From: Avibacterium avium | GTDB lineage: Bacteria; Pseudomonadota; Gammaproteobacteria; Enterobacterales; Pasteurellaceae | Assembly (NCBI RefSeq): GCF_900454535.1 | Contig: NZ_UGSP01000001.1 | Location: forward strand, 2,043,501 to 2,107,500 | Direction: 5' to 3' | DNA length: 64,000 nt | Shown: positions 1-10,293 of the stretch, one piece after another | How the letters are laid out: each line of letters begins with the position of its first letter | Numbering within the stretch: the stretch's first letter is position 1 | The notes under the pieces: model-generated | Database searches by the model: none | What the model saw: the letters and a program-made list of their open reading frames with translations, nothing else | What the model was told of the DNA's origin: nothing | Program-made: the position numbers and the translations under genes

Positions 1-408
1 GGCGGTATTGGTATTCTATTGCGTTATAAAGCACACGAAAAACAAATTTCTAAAGGCTATTTTGAAACAACCAATAACCGAATGGAACTACGCGCGGTAA
101 TTGAAGCCCTACAAACCTTAAAAGAACCTTGCGCCATTACCTTACATAGTGATAGCCAATATATGAAAAATGGGATAACAAAATGGATTTTTAATTGGAA
201 AAAAAATAATTGGAAGTCCAGTACAGGGAAAGCAGTAAAAAACCAAGATCTATGGTTCGCCTTAGATCAAGCTATTCAGCCTCATCAAATAAATTGGCAC
301 TGGGTGAAAGGACATAGTGGCCATCGTGAAAATGAAATTTGCGATGAATTAGCTAAACAAGGTGCAGAAAATCCCACGTTAGAAGATGTTGGCTATCAAC
401 CAGCCTAA
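1..408 (+). CDS. rnhA: Ribonuclease HI, 5' end outside the window
   Basis: The product cleaves the RNA strand of RNA-DNA hybrids (R-loops, primer remnants) in the cytoplasm. The frame is open from base 1 and reads [10 protein letters not shown], matching the first strand of RNase HI, so the N-terminus with the first catalytic Asp lies off the left edge. Still visible are the catalytic Glu in NNRMEL, the Asp in LHSDSQYM, and the C-terminal His and Asp in [14 protein letters not shown]. The in-frame TTG at 19 is an internal codon, not a start. A 12-bp terminator hairpin follows before the convergent lpxC. Confidence 0.95.
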   Translation, partial: GGIGILLRYKAHEKQISKGYFETTNNRMELRAVIEALQTLKEPCAITLHSDSQYMKNGITKWIFNWKKNNWKSSTGKAVKNQDLWFALDQAIQPHQINWHWVKGHSGHRENEICDELAKQGAENPTLEDVGYQPA

Positions 409-458
409 TCTAGACTCGATTCTGTTATGCCAAGCAATCACAATAATCACATAAAGAA

Positions 459-488
459 AAAGGGTTAATTCAACAGAATTAACCCTTT
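459..488. terminator. Bidirectional hairpin terminator between rnhA and lpxC
   Basis: A perfect 12-bp inverted repeat (459-470 with 477-488) around a 6-nt loop lies between two convergent genes. The outermost pairs are A-T, giving A- and T-rich flanks on both strands. Confidence 0.75.
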
Positions 489-509
489 GTTATATAAATA
501 ATCATTCAA

Positions 510-1427
510 TTAAATAAATACTTGAGCTGGCGATAAATAGCCCTGTGGTACAGTTTGTTTATCTTCAAAGGTAACAAACTCCCACGCTTCTTGATCTTCA
601 AGCAAAGCTCTTAATAATTTGTTATTTAAGCCGTGTCCTGATTTATAGGCTTTGAAATCACCGATGATGTTATAACCACACATATATAAATCACCAATAG
701 CATCAAGCATTTTGTGGCGTACTAGCTCATCTTTAAAGCGAAGACCATCTTCATTTAAGATGCGATAATCGTCAAGCACAATAGCGTTATCTAGGCTACC
801 ACCTAACGCTAAGCCTTGTGATTGCAAATATTCAATGTCTTTCATAAAACCAAAGGTTCTTGCTCGGCTAATTTGTTGCACGAACGCTTGCGCGGAGAAA
901 TCCATCACATAATTACGCACATCTTTACCAATGGCTGGGTGATTAAAATCAATGGTGAAATCTAAACGGAAACCGTTGTAAGGTTTAAATTCTGCCCATT
1001 TATCACCGTCTTCCACACGAATTGGCTTTTTCACGCGAATAAATTTTTTCGCCGCATTTTGTTCTTCAATGCCTGCATCTAATAAAAGATAAATGAATGG
1101 GCTTGCGCTGCCGTCCATAATTGGAATTTCTGGCGCGTCCACTTCAATAATTACATTATCAATGCCTAAGCCTGCTAAGGCAGCATTCAAATGCTCTACC
1201 GTTGAAATACGAATGCCTTCTTCATTTATCAAACAAGTACAAAGCATTGTATCACGCACCGCATTCGCATTAGCTGGAAACGTTACTGGTGGGTTTAAAT
1301 CCGTACGGCAGTAAATCACCCCAGTATTTGCCATTGCTGGACGTAAAGTTAGGGTTACTTTGTTTCCACTATGTAGCCCCACACCTGTTACTTTAATACT
1401 CTGTTTTAAGGTTCTTTGTTTAATCAT
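510..1427 (-). CDS. lpxC: UDP-3-O-acyl-N-acetylglucosamine deacetylase
   Basis: LpxC is the zinc amidase that carries out the committed step of lipid A synthesis, acting in the cytoplasm. The protein has 305 residues, the normal length. Zinc ligands are visible in EHLNAAL (near residue 79) and in [11 protein letters not shown]; the catalytic His is in SGHGLNN. It is the last gene of the dcw cluster, 34 bp after ftsZ, as in other gammaproteobacteria, and ends at a terminator shared with rnhA. Confidence 0.97.
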   Translation of the reverse strand: MIKQRTLKQSIKVTGVGLHSGNKVTLTLRPAMANTGVIYCRTDLNPPVTFPANANAVRDTMLCTCLINEEGIRISTVEHLNAALAGLGIDNVIIEVDAPEIPIMDGSASPFIYLLLDAGIEEQNAAKKFIRVKKPIRVEDGDKWAEFKPYNGFRLDFTIDFNHPAIGKDVRNYVMDFSAQAFVQQISRARTFGFMKDIEYLQSQGLALGGSLDNAIVLDDYRILNEDGLRFKDELVRHKMLDAIGDLYMCGYNIIGDFKAYKSGHGLNNKLLRALLEDQEAWEFVTFEDKQTVPQGYLSPAQVFI

Positions 1428-1461
1428 AATCTATCCTAAATCTATTGCATAACAATAAGAT

Positions 1462-2760
1462 TTATTGCTTATTATCTTGCTCTTTATTACGCATAAAGCT
1501 TGGTGTATCAAAAATATTAATATTTCTGTTACCTAAATTTGTTGGGCGATCTGGCTGAGTTTGACTTTGTTCAGATGGCTTATAAACATTTGCTCCAGAT
1601 TGTAGGGGCTTATCTTGTTTGATATTTCCCTGAGTCTCTGATTTACCATAAGAAGACTCTTCTAACGGTGGCATTTTAGGCGCAAATCGCATATTTTGAG
1701 AACTATGATTACTACCTAATCCCGTAGCAACAACAGTTACTCTAATTTCATTCGTCATCTCTGGCATTAAAGCTGTACCGATAACTACTGTAGCTTCATC
1801 ATCAGCAAAGCTTCCTACTGTATTACCGATAATGGTAAATTCATCTAAAGTTAAATCAAATCCAGAGGTAACATTCACAATAATACCTTTCGCACCAGAT
1901 AGATCAACATCTTCTAGCAATGGACTTGCAATTGCTTCTTGAGCAGCTTTTTCAGCTCGCCCACTACCTGCTTCACCTTCAGCAACGCCTGATCCCATCA
2001 TCGCTCTTCCCATTCCTAACATAACAGTTTTAACATCTGCAAAATCCACTGCGATTAGTCCAGGACTGGTGATCATATCAGAAATTCCCATTACCGCATT
2101 ACGTAATACATCATTTGCCGCAGCAAAAGCTGATTGTAAAGTGATATTTTTACCACACACACGAACTAAGTTTTCATTAGGAATAACGATTAAAGAATCA
2201 ACGTGTTTAGATAATTCATTGATTCCAATTTCAGCAAATTGAATTCTTCTACCTCTTTCAAAAGCAAAAGGTTTAGTTACTACTGCAACAGTCAAAATCC
2301 CCAATTCTTTTGCAATTTGAGCAATTACTGGAGATGCACCTGTTCCTGTGCCGCCCCCCATACCTGCAGCAATAAAGACCATATCAGCACCTTCAAGCAT
2401 TGAACGAATAGCATCTTGATCTTCTTCTGCTGCTTGACGGCCAATATTAGGATTAGCACCAGCTCCTAATCCTTTTGTGATATTTTCGCCGATTTGAATA
2501 GTATGTTGAGCTTTACTTTGACGCAAATCTTTTGCGTCCGTATTTACAGCATAAAAAATAACTCGGCCATAGGTCCCATCATCTACTTCTGGGAAATTTA
2601 AGATATTATCGCCAAATGGAGCATTATTCGCTTCGCCATTATAATTAATCATATTCTCAATCATATAATTAATTGCATTTCCACCTGCACCACCAACGCC
2701 AATAACCTTTATCGTGGCTCCGCCAACATCACTAACATCATACTCCACTGGTTCAAACAT
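1462..2760 (-). CDS. ftsZ: Cell division GTPase FtsZ
   Basis: FtsZ is the tubulin-like GTPase that polymerises into the division ring. The tubulin signature GGGTGTG lies near residue 137, the T1 loop GVGGAGGNA near the N-terminus, and a C-terminal membrane-anchor-binding peptide [12 protein letters not shown] near the end. I chose the ATG at 2760 because GGAG lies 7 nt upstream; the ATG at 2766 has only 1 nt of spacing. Length is 432 residues. Between helix H1 and strand S2 there is an acidic insertion like that of Haemophilus FtsZ. The T7 loop reads [10 protein letters not shown], so residue 237 is Ala where FtsZ proteins normally have Asn; the two acidic T7 residues are kept. The gene follows a truncated FtsZ paralogue and ftsA. 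Confidence 0.97.
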   Translation of the reverse strand: MFEPVEYDVSDVGGATIKVIGVGGAGGNAINYMIENMINYNGEANNAPFGDNILNFPEVDDGTYGRVIFYAVNTDAKDLRQSKAQHTIQIGENITKGLGAGANPNIGRQAAEEDQDAIRSMLEGADMVFIAAGMGGGTGTGASPVIAQIAKELGILTVAVVTKPFAFERGRRIQFAEIGINELSKHVDSLIVIPNENLVRVCGKNITLQSAFAAANDVLRNAVMGISDMITSPGLIAVDFADVKTVMLGMGRAMMGSGVAEGEAGSGRAEKAAQEAIASPLLEDVDLSGAKGIIVNVTSGFDLTLDEFTIIGNTVGSFADDEATVVIGTALMPEMTNEIRVTVVATGLGSNHSSQNMRFAPKMPPLEESSYGKSETQGNIKQDKPLQSGANVYKPSEQSQTQPDRPTNLGNRNINIFDTPSFMRNKEQDNKQ

Positions 2761-2935
2761 ACTCATTCTCCGTCCGTGCTTATTGCTCTTAGCACAAAAT
2801 TAAAACCTAAATTGCTCTTATTGTAGATGAAAAATAGAAATTCTCAAAATTTAGACCGCACTTTATTGAGAAAATTTCCAAAAAATCACGAAAAAAGAAT
2901 AAAAAAATCGTAATTTTTTCACCGCACTTTTATTT

Positions 2936-3538
2936 TTAAGCGACAAAATGTTTTTCGCTAAAACTTAATACAAAATCAGCCACTTCTGAATCTACTTGGG
3001 CAAAAATTTGCTGTTCTGATTGATTTTGTGCTTTAGCCGTTACATCATTATTTTCTAATACTTTAAGCGTGGTGACTAATTTAGCTAATTTACTAATGCC
3101 AATTTCGGCATTTTGCTCAGATTTTTCCCCCTCAAAACCAAAGGGTTTAAACACCACCGCGGTTGTTGGAATATTGATCGCTTTTAGTCTATCTGCAATG
3201 GCTGGCGTCAATGTTGATGCAGTTTGCCCGCCCATTCCAGCAACCAAAATGACTAAATCGCTATCACCAACCATTTGCTGCAATTTTTCTTCTAGCTTTT
3301 GATCTGCGAGTGATTCCTGATCAAGCGCATCGCTTAATAATAATGAATCCTGCACCTTGCTGTTGGTTAAAGTCTGAGAGTCTGTATCAATGGCATAAAA
3401 TACAAATTCATTACTATTTTTATTGGTAATAAAAGTATCATCTTGATTATTTTTTTGCATTTTATCCATAATCATATTCATTGCTTTTGCGCCATAACTG
3501 CCCACACCAAGAACACTGATTAATAAAATATCATTCAT
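2936..3538 (-). CDS. Truncated FtsZ-like protein (N-terminal GTPase subdomain only)
   Basis: This 200-residue protein aligns by eye with the first half of the neighbouring FtsZ. Matching elements are a T1-like loop GVGSYGAKA (residues 11-19), FYAIDTD (47-53), AGMGGQTAST (100-109) in place of [10 protein letters not shown], and VVFKPFGFEGEK followed by AEIGISKLAKLV. It ends after a helix resembling H7 and has no T7 loop, C-terminal subdomain or FtsA-binding tail. It lies 19 bp after ftsA, has its own Shine-Dalgarno (AAGGAAA, suitably spaced) and an intact frame, so it is probably expressed. It is too divergent for a recent duplication. I do not know a named family for it. A role in modulating FtsZ assembly is inference; a decaying duplicate is the alternative. 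Confidence 0.8.
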   Translation of the reverse strand: MNDILLISVLGVGSYGAKAMNMIMDKMQKNNQDDTFITNKNSNEFVFYAIDTDSQTLTNSKVQDSLLLSDALDQESLADQKLEEKLQQMVGDSDLVILVAGMGGQTASTLTPAIADRLKAINIPTTAVVFKPFGFEGEKSEQNAEIGISKLAKLVTTLKVLENNDVTAKAQNQSEQQIFAQVDSEVADFVLSFSEKHFVA

Positions 3539-3557
3539 TTTGGTTTCCTTTTAAGTA

Positions 3558-4835
3558 TTAAAATTCTGACTTCACTTTATTGACGAATTTTTTAAAGCCA
3601 GACCAAACCGTAGAGAAAAAGCTTTCTTCTGAACCATATTGATCACTCAGAGGGCTTTCATCTTCATCATTATGGTTATATTGCAATAAGCCAACTACGG
3701 TAGAATATTGTGGCTTGCTAACATAATCTGTTAGACCTGTAATATTTAGCGGACTACCAATGCGCACTTGTGTACCAAATACTCTTTCTGCACATTGTTT
3801 TAGATCTTCCATTTGCGCGCCACCGCCTGTAATAACTACACCCGCGATTAGCTCAAATTTCATTTGTCTGCTTTCTAATTCATATTTAAGTTGATTTAGT
3901 TCGCGATTGACTAAACCAAGTAGCTCGTCATAACGCGCAGAAGTAACGATAGATAATTGCTCTTTACTCAACACGCGAGGCGCGCGTCCGCCAATGCCAG
4001 CGACCTCAATACGTTTATCGGGGTGGCTAGATGGTGGATTATATGCACTGCCATAATTTACTTTAATGCGTTCAGCTTCCGCTCTGGAGGTTTCGCAAGC
4101 ATAAGCAATATCATCAGTAACGCGGTTTCCTGCGTAAGGAATCACTTTACTGAAACGCAATGCCCCATTGGTATAAACCACAATATCCATTGTGCCAGCG
4201 CCAAAATCAATTAAGCATACGCCGAGATCTTTTTCATCTTCCGTTAATACGGAATAACCTGATGCAACGCCAGAATAAACAATTTTTTCCACTTTTAATT
4301 TGCAACGCTCTACTGCTTTTTTCAAATTGTTTAACCAATCTTGATGACAAGCAATTAAGTGCGCTTGTGCTTTTAAGCGTACACCTTGTAAACCGAGCGG
4401 ATCTTTAATATTCATTTGCTTATCAACCGCATATTCTTGCGGAATAATATGCAATAAAGACAAGCCTTCGCCCATTTTCACTGAGCTTGCTGTGTGCATA
4501 GCAGAATCAATTTCTTCTTGGGTTACTTCGCCCTCTGCAATAGGTACAAAACCACTTTCATTCAAACTTTGAATGTGATCGCCCGTAATGGCTAAGGTTA
4601 CACTGATGATCTGACAATCTGCCACAGATTCCGCTGCTTCAACAGCGCGTTGAATAGAAGTAATCACCGCATTTAAATCGGTAATACTCCCCTTATCAAT
4701 ACCTTTTGATGGACTGCTCCCTACACCTAGCACATTCACTACGCCATCAGGCAAGACTTCGCCAACTACGGCAACCACCTTAGAAGTGCCAATTTCTAAG
4801 CCCACAACAGTTTTTGATTCCACAATTTTTGCCAT
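3558..4835 (-). CDS. ftsA: Cell division protein FtsA
   Basis: FtsA is the actin-like ATPase that tethers FtsZ to the membrane and recruits later division proteins. The N-terminus [16 protein letters not shown] is the phosphate-1 motif, [14 protein letters not shown] the phosphate-2 region, and [13 protein letters not shown] the adenosine motif. The last 22 residues ([21 protein letters not shown]) form an amphipathic helix, the membrane-targeting sequence. Length, 425 residues, is normal. It lies between ftsQ and the ftsZ-like gene. Confidence 0.97.
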   Translation of the reverse strand: MAKIVESKTVVGLEIGTSKVVAVVGEVLPDGVVNVLGVGSSPSKGIDKGSITDLNAVITSIQRAVEAAESVADCQIISVTLAITGDHIQSLNESGFVPIAEGEVTQEEIDSAMHTASSVKMGEGLSLLHIIPQEYAVDKQMNIKDPLGLQGVRLKAQAHLIACHQDWLNNLKKAVERCKLKVEKIVYSGVASGYSVLTEDEKDLGVCLIDFGAGTMDIVVYTNGALRFSKVIPYAGNRVTDDIAYACETSRAEAERIKVNYGSAYNPPSSHPDKRIEVAGIGGRAPRVLSKEQLSIVTSARYDELLGLVNRELNQLKYELESRQMKFELIAGVVITGGGAQMEDLKQCAERVFGTQVRIGSPLNITGLTDYVSKPQYSTVVGLLQYNHNDEDESPLSDQYGSEESFFSTVWSGFKKFVNKVKSEF

Positions 4836-4878
4836 TTTCTCACGTCTTTGTTATCTGGTTAAAATTCACACTGCTGAT

Positions 4879-5643
4879 TTATTCTTTATCTACTAATCCC
4901 ACAGCAGCACCTACGTTATATCGTAAATCCACATAAGCTAATCGTTTATTTTCTGGAACTTCAATTTCTGGATAAATGGTAACAAAACGATCAAGTTTTG
5001 ACTTCCATTCGCCTCGTCCCAATTTCAAAATCACGCCATTTTCAAGCTCTAACTGCCAAGCTTCACGATCATCAATGCGCAATGATTTTAAGGTTAAATT
5101 TTTCGCTTTTAATTCGCTATAAATTTTCTTCCACGCTTCAAGAACAGCTAAACTGGTGTAGTCAGGGCCTGCTAACTGCGGTAAATTTTTATCGGCTAAT
5201 TTATCCATCGGCAACTTAAATACAACCCCTTCAGGTGAAACAAATTCATTGTCGTTCCAAATTGCAACTGGGGTATATTCACTCAATAAAATACTGAGCC
5301 GATCAGGCCAAATTTTTCTTACAATCGCTTGCTTAACCCAAGGCATTGTTTGGATTTGTTCACGCACCAAATTAACATCTTGTCCCCAAAACCCTTTTAA
5401 ATCGTCCATTGTCGCAATAACTTCACGCACATCAGAATCTGTGGTAAAGGTTGGCGAACCCACTAAATTAAAGCCACTAATCGGGCGATCATCAAGTTTC
5501 TCTAACCAGTTTTGCCAATTTGAGTAAGCATAAAAGAATAGCCCTAAGCATAGTAACACAACAAGCAATTTTACAGGCACAAAAATGCGTGATTTTTGTC
5601 CCCCACTTCTGACATTCTGCGTTGCTTTATGCCATAAACTCAT
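4879..5643 (-). CDS. ftsQ: Cell division protein FtsQ
   Basis: FtsQ is a bitopic inner-membrane protein that links FtsA/FtsK to the FtsBL and FtsWI complexes. The protein (254 residues) has a short basic cytoplasmic segment, one membrane span near residues 25-43 (LLVVLLCLGLFFYAYS), then a POTRA domain beginning around ISGFNLVGS and the FtsQ beta domain. Its ATG overlaps the ddlB stop by one base (TAATG), indicating translational coupling. Confidence 0.96.
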   Translation of the reverse strand: MSLWHKATQNVRSGGQKSRIFVPVKLLVVLLCLGLFFYAYSNWQNWLEKLDDRPISGFNLVGSPTFTTDSDVREVIATMDDLKGFWGQDVNLVREQIQTMPWVKQAIVRKIWPDRLSILLSEYTPVAIWNDNEFVSPEGVVFKLPMDKLADKNLPQLAGPDYTSLAVLEAWKKIYSELKAKNLTLKSLRIDDREAWQLELENGVILKLGRGEWKSKLDRFVTIYPEIEVPENKRLAYVDLRYNVGAAVGLVDKE

Positions 5644-6569
5644 TAAACACTAAGCTCCAAAATTTTCTCTACAAGCTGTTCGAAAGAATAACCCACGGTT
5701 GCCGCTGATTTCGGGAATAAACTATGGCTGGTCATTCCTGGGTTCGTGTTCACTTCCACTAAGCGAAATTGTCCTTCACCGTCCATCATTACATCAATAC
5801 GACTCCAACCACGGCAACCTACTGCATCATAGGCGCGTTTCACTAATTGACGCAATTCTTGCTCGCGTTCCTCAGCTAAACCTGCTGGACAAAAATATTG
5901 CGTGTTATCGGAAACGTATTTCGCTTCATAATCATAAAACTCACCTTCAGGCACGATTTTGATCGCTGGCAACACTTCATTATCTAAAACAGGCACAGTA
6001 AATTCATCACCTGCAAGCCATTCTTCAATCAAAATAGTATCATCAAAACCTAAAGCAAATTGCACCGCACTTTTTAATTCATCAAGCTGTTTTACTTTTT
6101 TCAAGCCCACACTAGAGCCTTCTAAAGAAGGTTTTACCATTAATGGTAAGCCTAATTTTTCTACAACCGCTTGCGGATCAAATTCAGCAAAGCTGTCTTT
6201 AGTAACCACTTCCATATTCGCCACTGGCAAGCCAAAAGCTTTCCACAGCATTTTAGTCCGCATTTTATCCATTGTTAAGGCAGATGCCATTACTCCACAG
6301 CCTGTGTAAGGAATACCAATTTGCTCAAGCAAGCCTTGCATTGTGCCGTCTTCCCCACCACGTCCGTGCAAAATATTGAATACACGATCAAAGCCCTGTT
6401 GTTTTAATTCCGCCACAGGAAAGGTTTTTGGATCAATTGGATGCGCGTCATAACCAAAGCTTTTTAACGCATTAAGTACGGCTTCACCTGAATTAAGTGA
6501 AATCTCACGCTCGGCAGACGTTCCGCCAAGTAATACGGCAATTTTTTCTTGTTTTAATGTTTTTTTCAT
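5643..6569 (-). CDS. ddlB: D-alanine--D-alanine ligase
   Basis: The enzyme joins two D-Ala with ATP to make the dipeptide that MurF adds to the peptidoglycan precursor. ATP-grasp features include [14 protein letters not shown], the Glu cluster in [17 protein letters not shown] and the magnesium-binding [15 protein letters not shown]. An in-frame codon at 6599 would add 10 residues, but the ATG at 6569 has GGAAG just upstream and matches family starts, giving 308 residues. It overlaps neither neighbour harmfully: murC ends at 6581 and ftsQ overlaps by one base. Confidence 0.96.
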   Translation of the reverse strand: MKKTLKQEKIAVLLGGTSAEREISLNSGEAVLNALKSFGYDAHPIDPKTFPVAELKQQGFDRVFNILHGRGGEDGTMQGLLEQIGIPYTGCGVMASALTMDKMRTKMLWKAFGLPVANMEVVTKDSFAEFDPQAVVEKLGLPLMVKPSLEGSSVGLKKVKQLDELKSAVQFALGFDDTILIEEWLAGDEFTVPVLDNEVLPAIKIVPEGEFYDYEAKYVSDNTQYFCPAGLAEEREQELRQLVKRAYDAVGCRGWSRIDVMMDGEGQFRLVEVNTNPGMTSHSLFPKSAATVGYSFEQLVEKILELSV

Positions 6570-6580
6570 ACTGCTTCCAA

Positions 6581-8011
6581 TTAATTCTCTGTCCAACATT
6601 CCGCTAATTGACGGGATAATTTACTCACATTCCCAGCCCCTTGTGCAAGGATTAAATCACCATCTTGAATCACCTGATCCAAAATTTCTGCTAGGCTGTC
6701 TTGTTCTGCCACAAAAATCGGATCAACTTTGCCTAAATTGCGAATAGAACGGCATAACGAACGGCTATCCGCGCCTGCGATTGGTGCTTCACCTGCGGCA
6801 TACACATCAAGCATTAATAGCACATCAACTTGAGATAGTACTTGCACAAAATCATCAAATAAATCTCGCGTACGCGAATAACGGTGCGGTTGGAAAATCA
6901 TCACAATTCGTTTGTTTTCCCAACCTTTTTTCGCTGCTTCAATGGTTACGTCCACTTCTGTTGGGTGATGCCCATAATCGTCCACTAACATCACTTTTCC
7001 GTTAGGACGAATAAACTGACCAAGCTGATCAAAACGGCGTCCTGCGCCTTGGAAATCCGCTAAGGCAGCTAAAATAGCCTCGTTGCTAATACCCTCTTCT
7101 TTTGCCACGGCAAAGGCTGCGGTTGCATTTAACGCATTATGCTTACCCGGTACGTTAAGCAATACATTGACGCGTTCACCTTGTGGCGTAACCACGGTGT
7201 AATGCCCTTGAAAACCCGTTTGCTGATAATCTTCAATACGATAATCTGCATTTTCACTAAAGCCATAAGTAATCACTTGACGCCCAACTTTTGGAATCAA
7301 CTCAAGTAACACAGGATCGTCTGCACACATTACCGCTAAGCCATAAAACGGTAAATTATGTAAGAAATTCACATAGGTTTGTTTCATTTCTTCAAAATCA
7401 CCGTGATAGGTTTCCATATGGTCAGGCTCAATATTGGTCACCACCGAAACCATTGGCTGTAAGTGTAAAAAAGACGCATCGCTTTCGTCCGCTTCTGCGA
7501 TTAAATAACGGCTTGCGCCTAAATGAGCATTTGTGCCAGCTGATTTCACCAATCCACCATTTACGAAAGTCGGATCAAGCCCTGCCTGCGCATAAATCAT
7601 TGAGATCATTGCGGTTGTTGTGGTTTTGCCGTGTGTCCCCGCAATGGCAATGCCGTGACGGAAACGCATAATTTCCGCTAACATTTGCGCGCGTTGAATC
7701 ACAGGAATACGGTTATTGTGCGCTTCCACCACTTCTACGTTATCATCTTTAATGGCGCTGGATACCACCACCACACTCGCGCCATCAACATTGGCCGCTT
7801 GATGAGAAAAATAAATTTTTGCGCCTAACACACTTAAGCGTTGCGTTACTGCATTTTCCGCAATATCCGATCCCGTTACTTGGTAACCTTCATTCAACAA
7901 AACTTCCGCGATACCGCCCATTCCCGCACCACCAATGCCGACAAAATGAATTTGTTTCACACGACGCATTTCTGGCACGGTTTGTCTTACTCGTTTTTGA
8001 AATTCTTTCAT
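6581..8011 (-). CDS. murC: UDP-N-acetylmuramate--L-alanine ligase
   Basis: MurC adds L-Ala to UDP-MurNAc, the first amino acid of the stem peptide. Visible are the N-terminal Rossmann-like [13 protein letters not shown], the ATP loop GTHGKTTTT and the Mur ligase signature residues around EADESDASF. The frame stays open to 8047, but the ATG at 8011 has a GAGG Shine-Dalgarno and gives 476 residues, the usual size. It begins inside the cluster about 20 bp after murG. Confidence 0.97.
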   Translation of the reverse strand: MKEFQKRVRQTVPEMRRVKQIHFVGIGGAGMGGIAEVLLNEGYQVTGSDIAENAVTQRLSVLGAKIYFSHQAANVDGASVVVVSSAIKDDNVEVVEAHNNRIPVIQRAQMLAEIMRFRHGIAIAGTHGKTTTTAMISMIYAQAGLDPTFVNGGLVKSAGTNAHLGASRYLIAEADESDASFLHLQPMVSVVTNIEPDHMETYHGDFEEMKQTYVNFLHNLPFYGLAVMCADDPVLLELIPKVGRQVITYGFSENADYRIEDYQQTGFQGHYTVVTPQGERVNVLLNVPGKHNALNATAAFAVAKEEGISNEAILAALADFQGAGRRFDQLGQFIRPNGKVMLVDDYGHHPTEVDVTIEAAKKGWENKRIVMIFQPHRYSRTRDLFDDFVQVLSQVDVLLMLDVYAAGEAPIAGADSRSLCRSIRNLGKVDPIFVAEQDSLAEILDQVIQDGDLILAQGAGNVSKLSRQLAECWTEN

Positions 8012-8033
8012 TGCTCTGCCTCTTGTTATTCTT

Positions 8034-9092
8034 TTATTTCGCCACATTAATAATCACTTCTGCTACTTGCTGAGCAGATTTTGGTGTTGCCATTGCCTTG
8101 GCTTTTTCCGCCATTGTTAATAATTGGCTACGATCAAATTGGTTCAACATCTCAATTAGGGCTTCTGGCGTGAGATCTTTTTGTTCGATAATCTTAGCAG
8201 CACCCACGTCCGCTAAATATTTCGCATTCAAATATTGTTGTCTGTCTTTATGTTGGAACGGCACGAAAATTGCGGGCGTCCCTACAGCGGCAAGTTCGCA
8301 CACCGTTAATGCGCCTGAACGACAAATCACAATATCCGCCCAGCCATAGGCTTCTGCCATATCATCAATAAAATCCGTTACTTGTACATCAGCCCCTTGC
8401 GGATAAAGTGCGGTGATTTTTTCCGACATATTTGCCCCCACTTGATGGCGAACGGTCAATTTATCCCCTAAGGCTTCCACCACTTTCGGCAAAGTGAGAT
8501 TTAACACGCGCGCGCCTTGGCTGCCACCCACCACAAGCACTCTTAATTTACCTGAACGCTCAGCGAAACGCTGTGCAGGGCTTGGCATTTCAAACAAGGA
8601 TTGACGCACAGGGTTGCCCACCACTTCCGTATTTGGAAAGGTGTTAGGAAACGCTTGCAACACTCGGGTTGCAATTTTGGCTAACCAAGAATTTGTTAGT
8701 CCTGCCACGGCATTTTGTTCGTGTAACACAATGGGTACACCGCATAATTTTGCCGCCACGCCACCCGGCCCTGAAACATAACCGCCCATACCAAGCACGG
8801 CATTAGGCTGATAGTCCTGAATAATTTTTTTCGCTTGGAAAATCGCTCGTACAATTTTAAATGGTGCAGCAAGCAAAGCCTTTATGCCTTTGCCACGCAA
8901 GCCCGAAATTTGGATAAATTTAATCGGGATACCGTGTTTCGGCACCAATTGTGCTTCCATACGATCTTGCGTGCCAAGCCAACAGATTTCCCAACCCTGT
9001 TGCTGTAAATATTGTGCAACCGCAATAGCAGGGAAAACGTGTCCACCTGTTCCACCTGCCATCACCAATAAACGTTTTTTTTGTTGTGCCAC
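8034..9092 (-). CDS. murG: UDP-GlcNAc--lipid I N-acetylglucosaminyltransferase
   Basis: MurG converts lipid I to lipid II on the inner face of the cytoplasmic membrane. The GT28 fold is shown by the N-terminal loop [12 protein letters not shown] and by the second glycine loop [12 protein letters not shown]. The acceptor/donor segment [23 protein letters not shown] is typical. Length is 352 residues. It sits 11 bp after ftsW. Confidence 0.97.
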   Translation of the reverse strand: MAQQKKRLLVMAGGTGGHVFPAIAVAQYLQQQGWEICWLGTQDRMEAQLVPKHGIPIKFIQISGLRGKGIKALLAAPFKIVRAIFQAKKIIQDYQPNAVLGMGGYVSGPGGVAAKLCGVPIVLHEQNAVAGLTNSWLAKIATRVLQAFPNTFPNTEVVGNPVRQSLFEMPSPAQRFAERSGKLRVLVVGGSQGARVLNLTLPKVVEALGDKLTVRHQVGANMSEKITALYPQGADVQVTDFIDDMAEAYGWADIVICRSGALTVCELAAVGTPAIFVPFQHKDRQQYLNAKYLADVGAAKIIEQKDLTPEALIEMLNQFDRSQLLTMAEKAKAMATPKSAQQVAEVIINVAK

Positions 9093-9103
9093 AATGTGTC
9101 CTT

Positions 9104-10282
9104 TTAATTATCTCTTAAACGTGCTTGTCCACTACGCATTAAACGGTTTTCGTGATCAATACGCAGTAGTACGCCGATGCTCACCGACATAATAATTAAG
9201 CTCGAGCCACCATAACTCACTAATGGGAACGTTAAACCTTTGGTCGGTAAAATCCCCAAAGCCATTCCTAAATTCACCACGCCTTGGAAACAAATCCAAA
9301 AACCAATTCCAAAGGCGAAAAAGCCTTTAAAACGTTGTTCTAGCAATAATGATTCCTTGCCAATTTTTAACGCACGGAAAACTAGCAAGCTGAGTAAAGT
9401 GATGACAAAAAGAATACCGATTAAACCAAATTCTTCCCCCACAACCGCCATAACAAAGTCTGTGTGCGCTTCAGGCAGATATTCTAATTTTTGGATCGAA
9501 TTACCCAGCCCTTCGCCTGTAATTTCGCCGCGTCCAAAGGCCATTAAAGAGTTTGTAAGCTGGAAACCGCTACCATAAGGATCTTTGAAAGGTTCCCAAA
9601 AGCCTGTCATTCGTTTTAAACGGTAAGCCGATGCAAAAGCTAGCCAAAGCAACAATAGCACGCCTGCACAAACTAAGGTAAAGAATTGCCAGAAATTTGC
9701 TCCCACAATCCACAATAACCCAAAGGTAATCACGAATAATACAATGGTACTTCCTAAATCGGGCTGAGCAATGAGCAAGCCACCAAACAGCGCCATCACA
9801 AGCATTGGTTTGAACGCGCTCAGTTTGCGGCTACGCACTTCATCATAACGGCGCGTAAAATAGCTCGATAAAAAACAAATAAGCGCTAACTTGGCAAATT
9901 CTGCAGGCTGAAAGTTAAACAGCACGAGTGGAATCCAACGTCTTGCTCCGTTAATTTTTGCCCCAATCCCGGGGATTAACACTAAAACCAACAAAAAGAT
10001 GGCTAGCCAAAAGATGTAACCATATTTTTTCTCCCAAAATTCCATTGGGATATTTAACACGCAGTAGCACGCAGAAATAGAAAGCACTACATAAACCGCA
10101 TCACGTTTGGCAAAATGGAACGAATCCTGAAATAAGCGATCACCCACTGGAATTGACGCAGAAGATACCGCAATCATTCCCACTAATAAAAGCGTGATAA
10201 ATAGCCACCATAAAGCACGATCATAAAGCAAATTATCTGTCGTAATCTGGGTATAACTTTTTAATTTATCAGTAAATTCCAT
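9104..10282 (-). CDS. ftsW: Lipid II polymerase FtsW
   Basis: FtsW is a SEDS-family glycosyltransferase that polymerises septal glycan with FtsI. The 392-residue protein has about ten hydrophobic segments. The conserved SEDS signature is seen as [28 protein letters not shown], here spanning roughly residues 240-270, and as PLVSYGGSS near the C-terminus. Its place between murD and murG identifies it as FtsW rather than RodA. Confidence 0.96.
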   Translation of the reverse strand: MEFTDKLKSYTQITTDNLLYDRALWWLFITLLLVGMIAVSSASIPVGDRLFQDSFHFAKRDAVYVVLSISACYCVLNIPMEFWEKKYGYIFWLAIFLLVLVLIPGIGAKINGARRWIPLVLFNFQPAEFAKLALICFLSSYFTRRYDEVRSRKLSAFKPMLVMALFGGLLIAQPDLGSTIVLFVITFGLLWIVGANFWQFFTLVCAGVLLLLWLAFASAYRLKRMTGFWEPFKDPYGSGFQLTNSLMAFGRGEITGEGLGNSIQKLEYLPEAHTDFVMAVVGEEFGLIGILFVITLLSLLVFRALKIGKESLLLEQRFKGFFAFGIGFWICFQGVVNLGMALGILPTKGLTFPLVSYGGSSLIIMSVSIGVLLRIDHENRLMRSGQARLRDN

Positions 10283-10293
10283 TATCCCTTTTC

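Noticed and set aside
7291-7671. 126-codon open frame on the plus strand inside murC
   Set aside because: Antisense to a confidently identified gene, no ribosome site, and its composition follows the murC codons.
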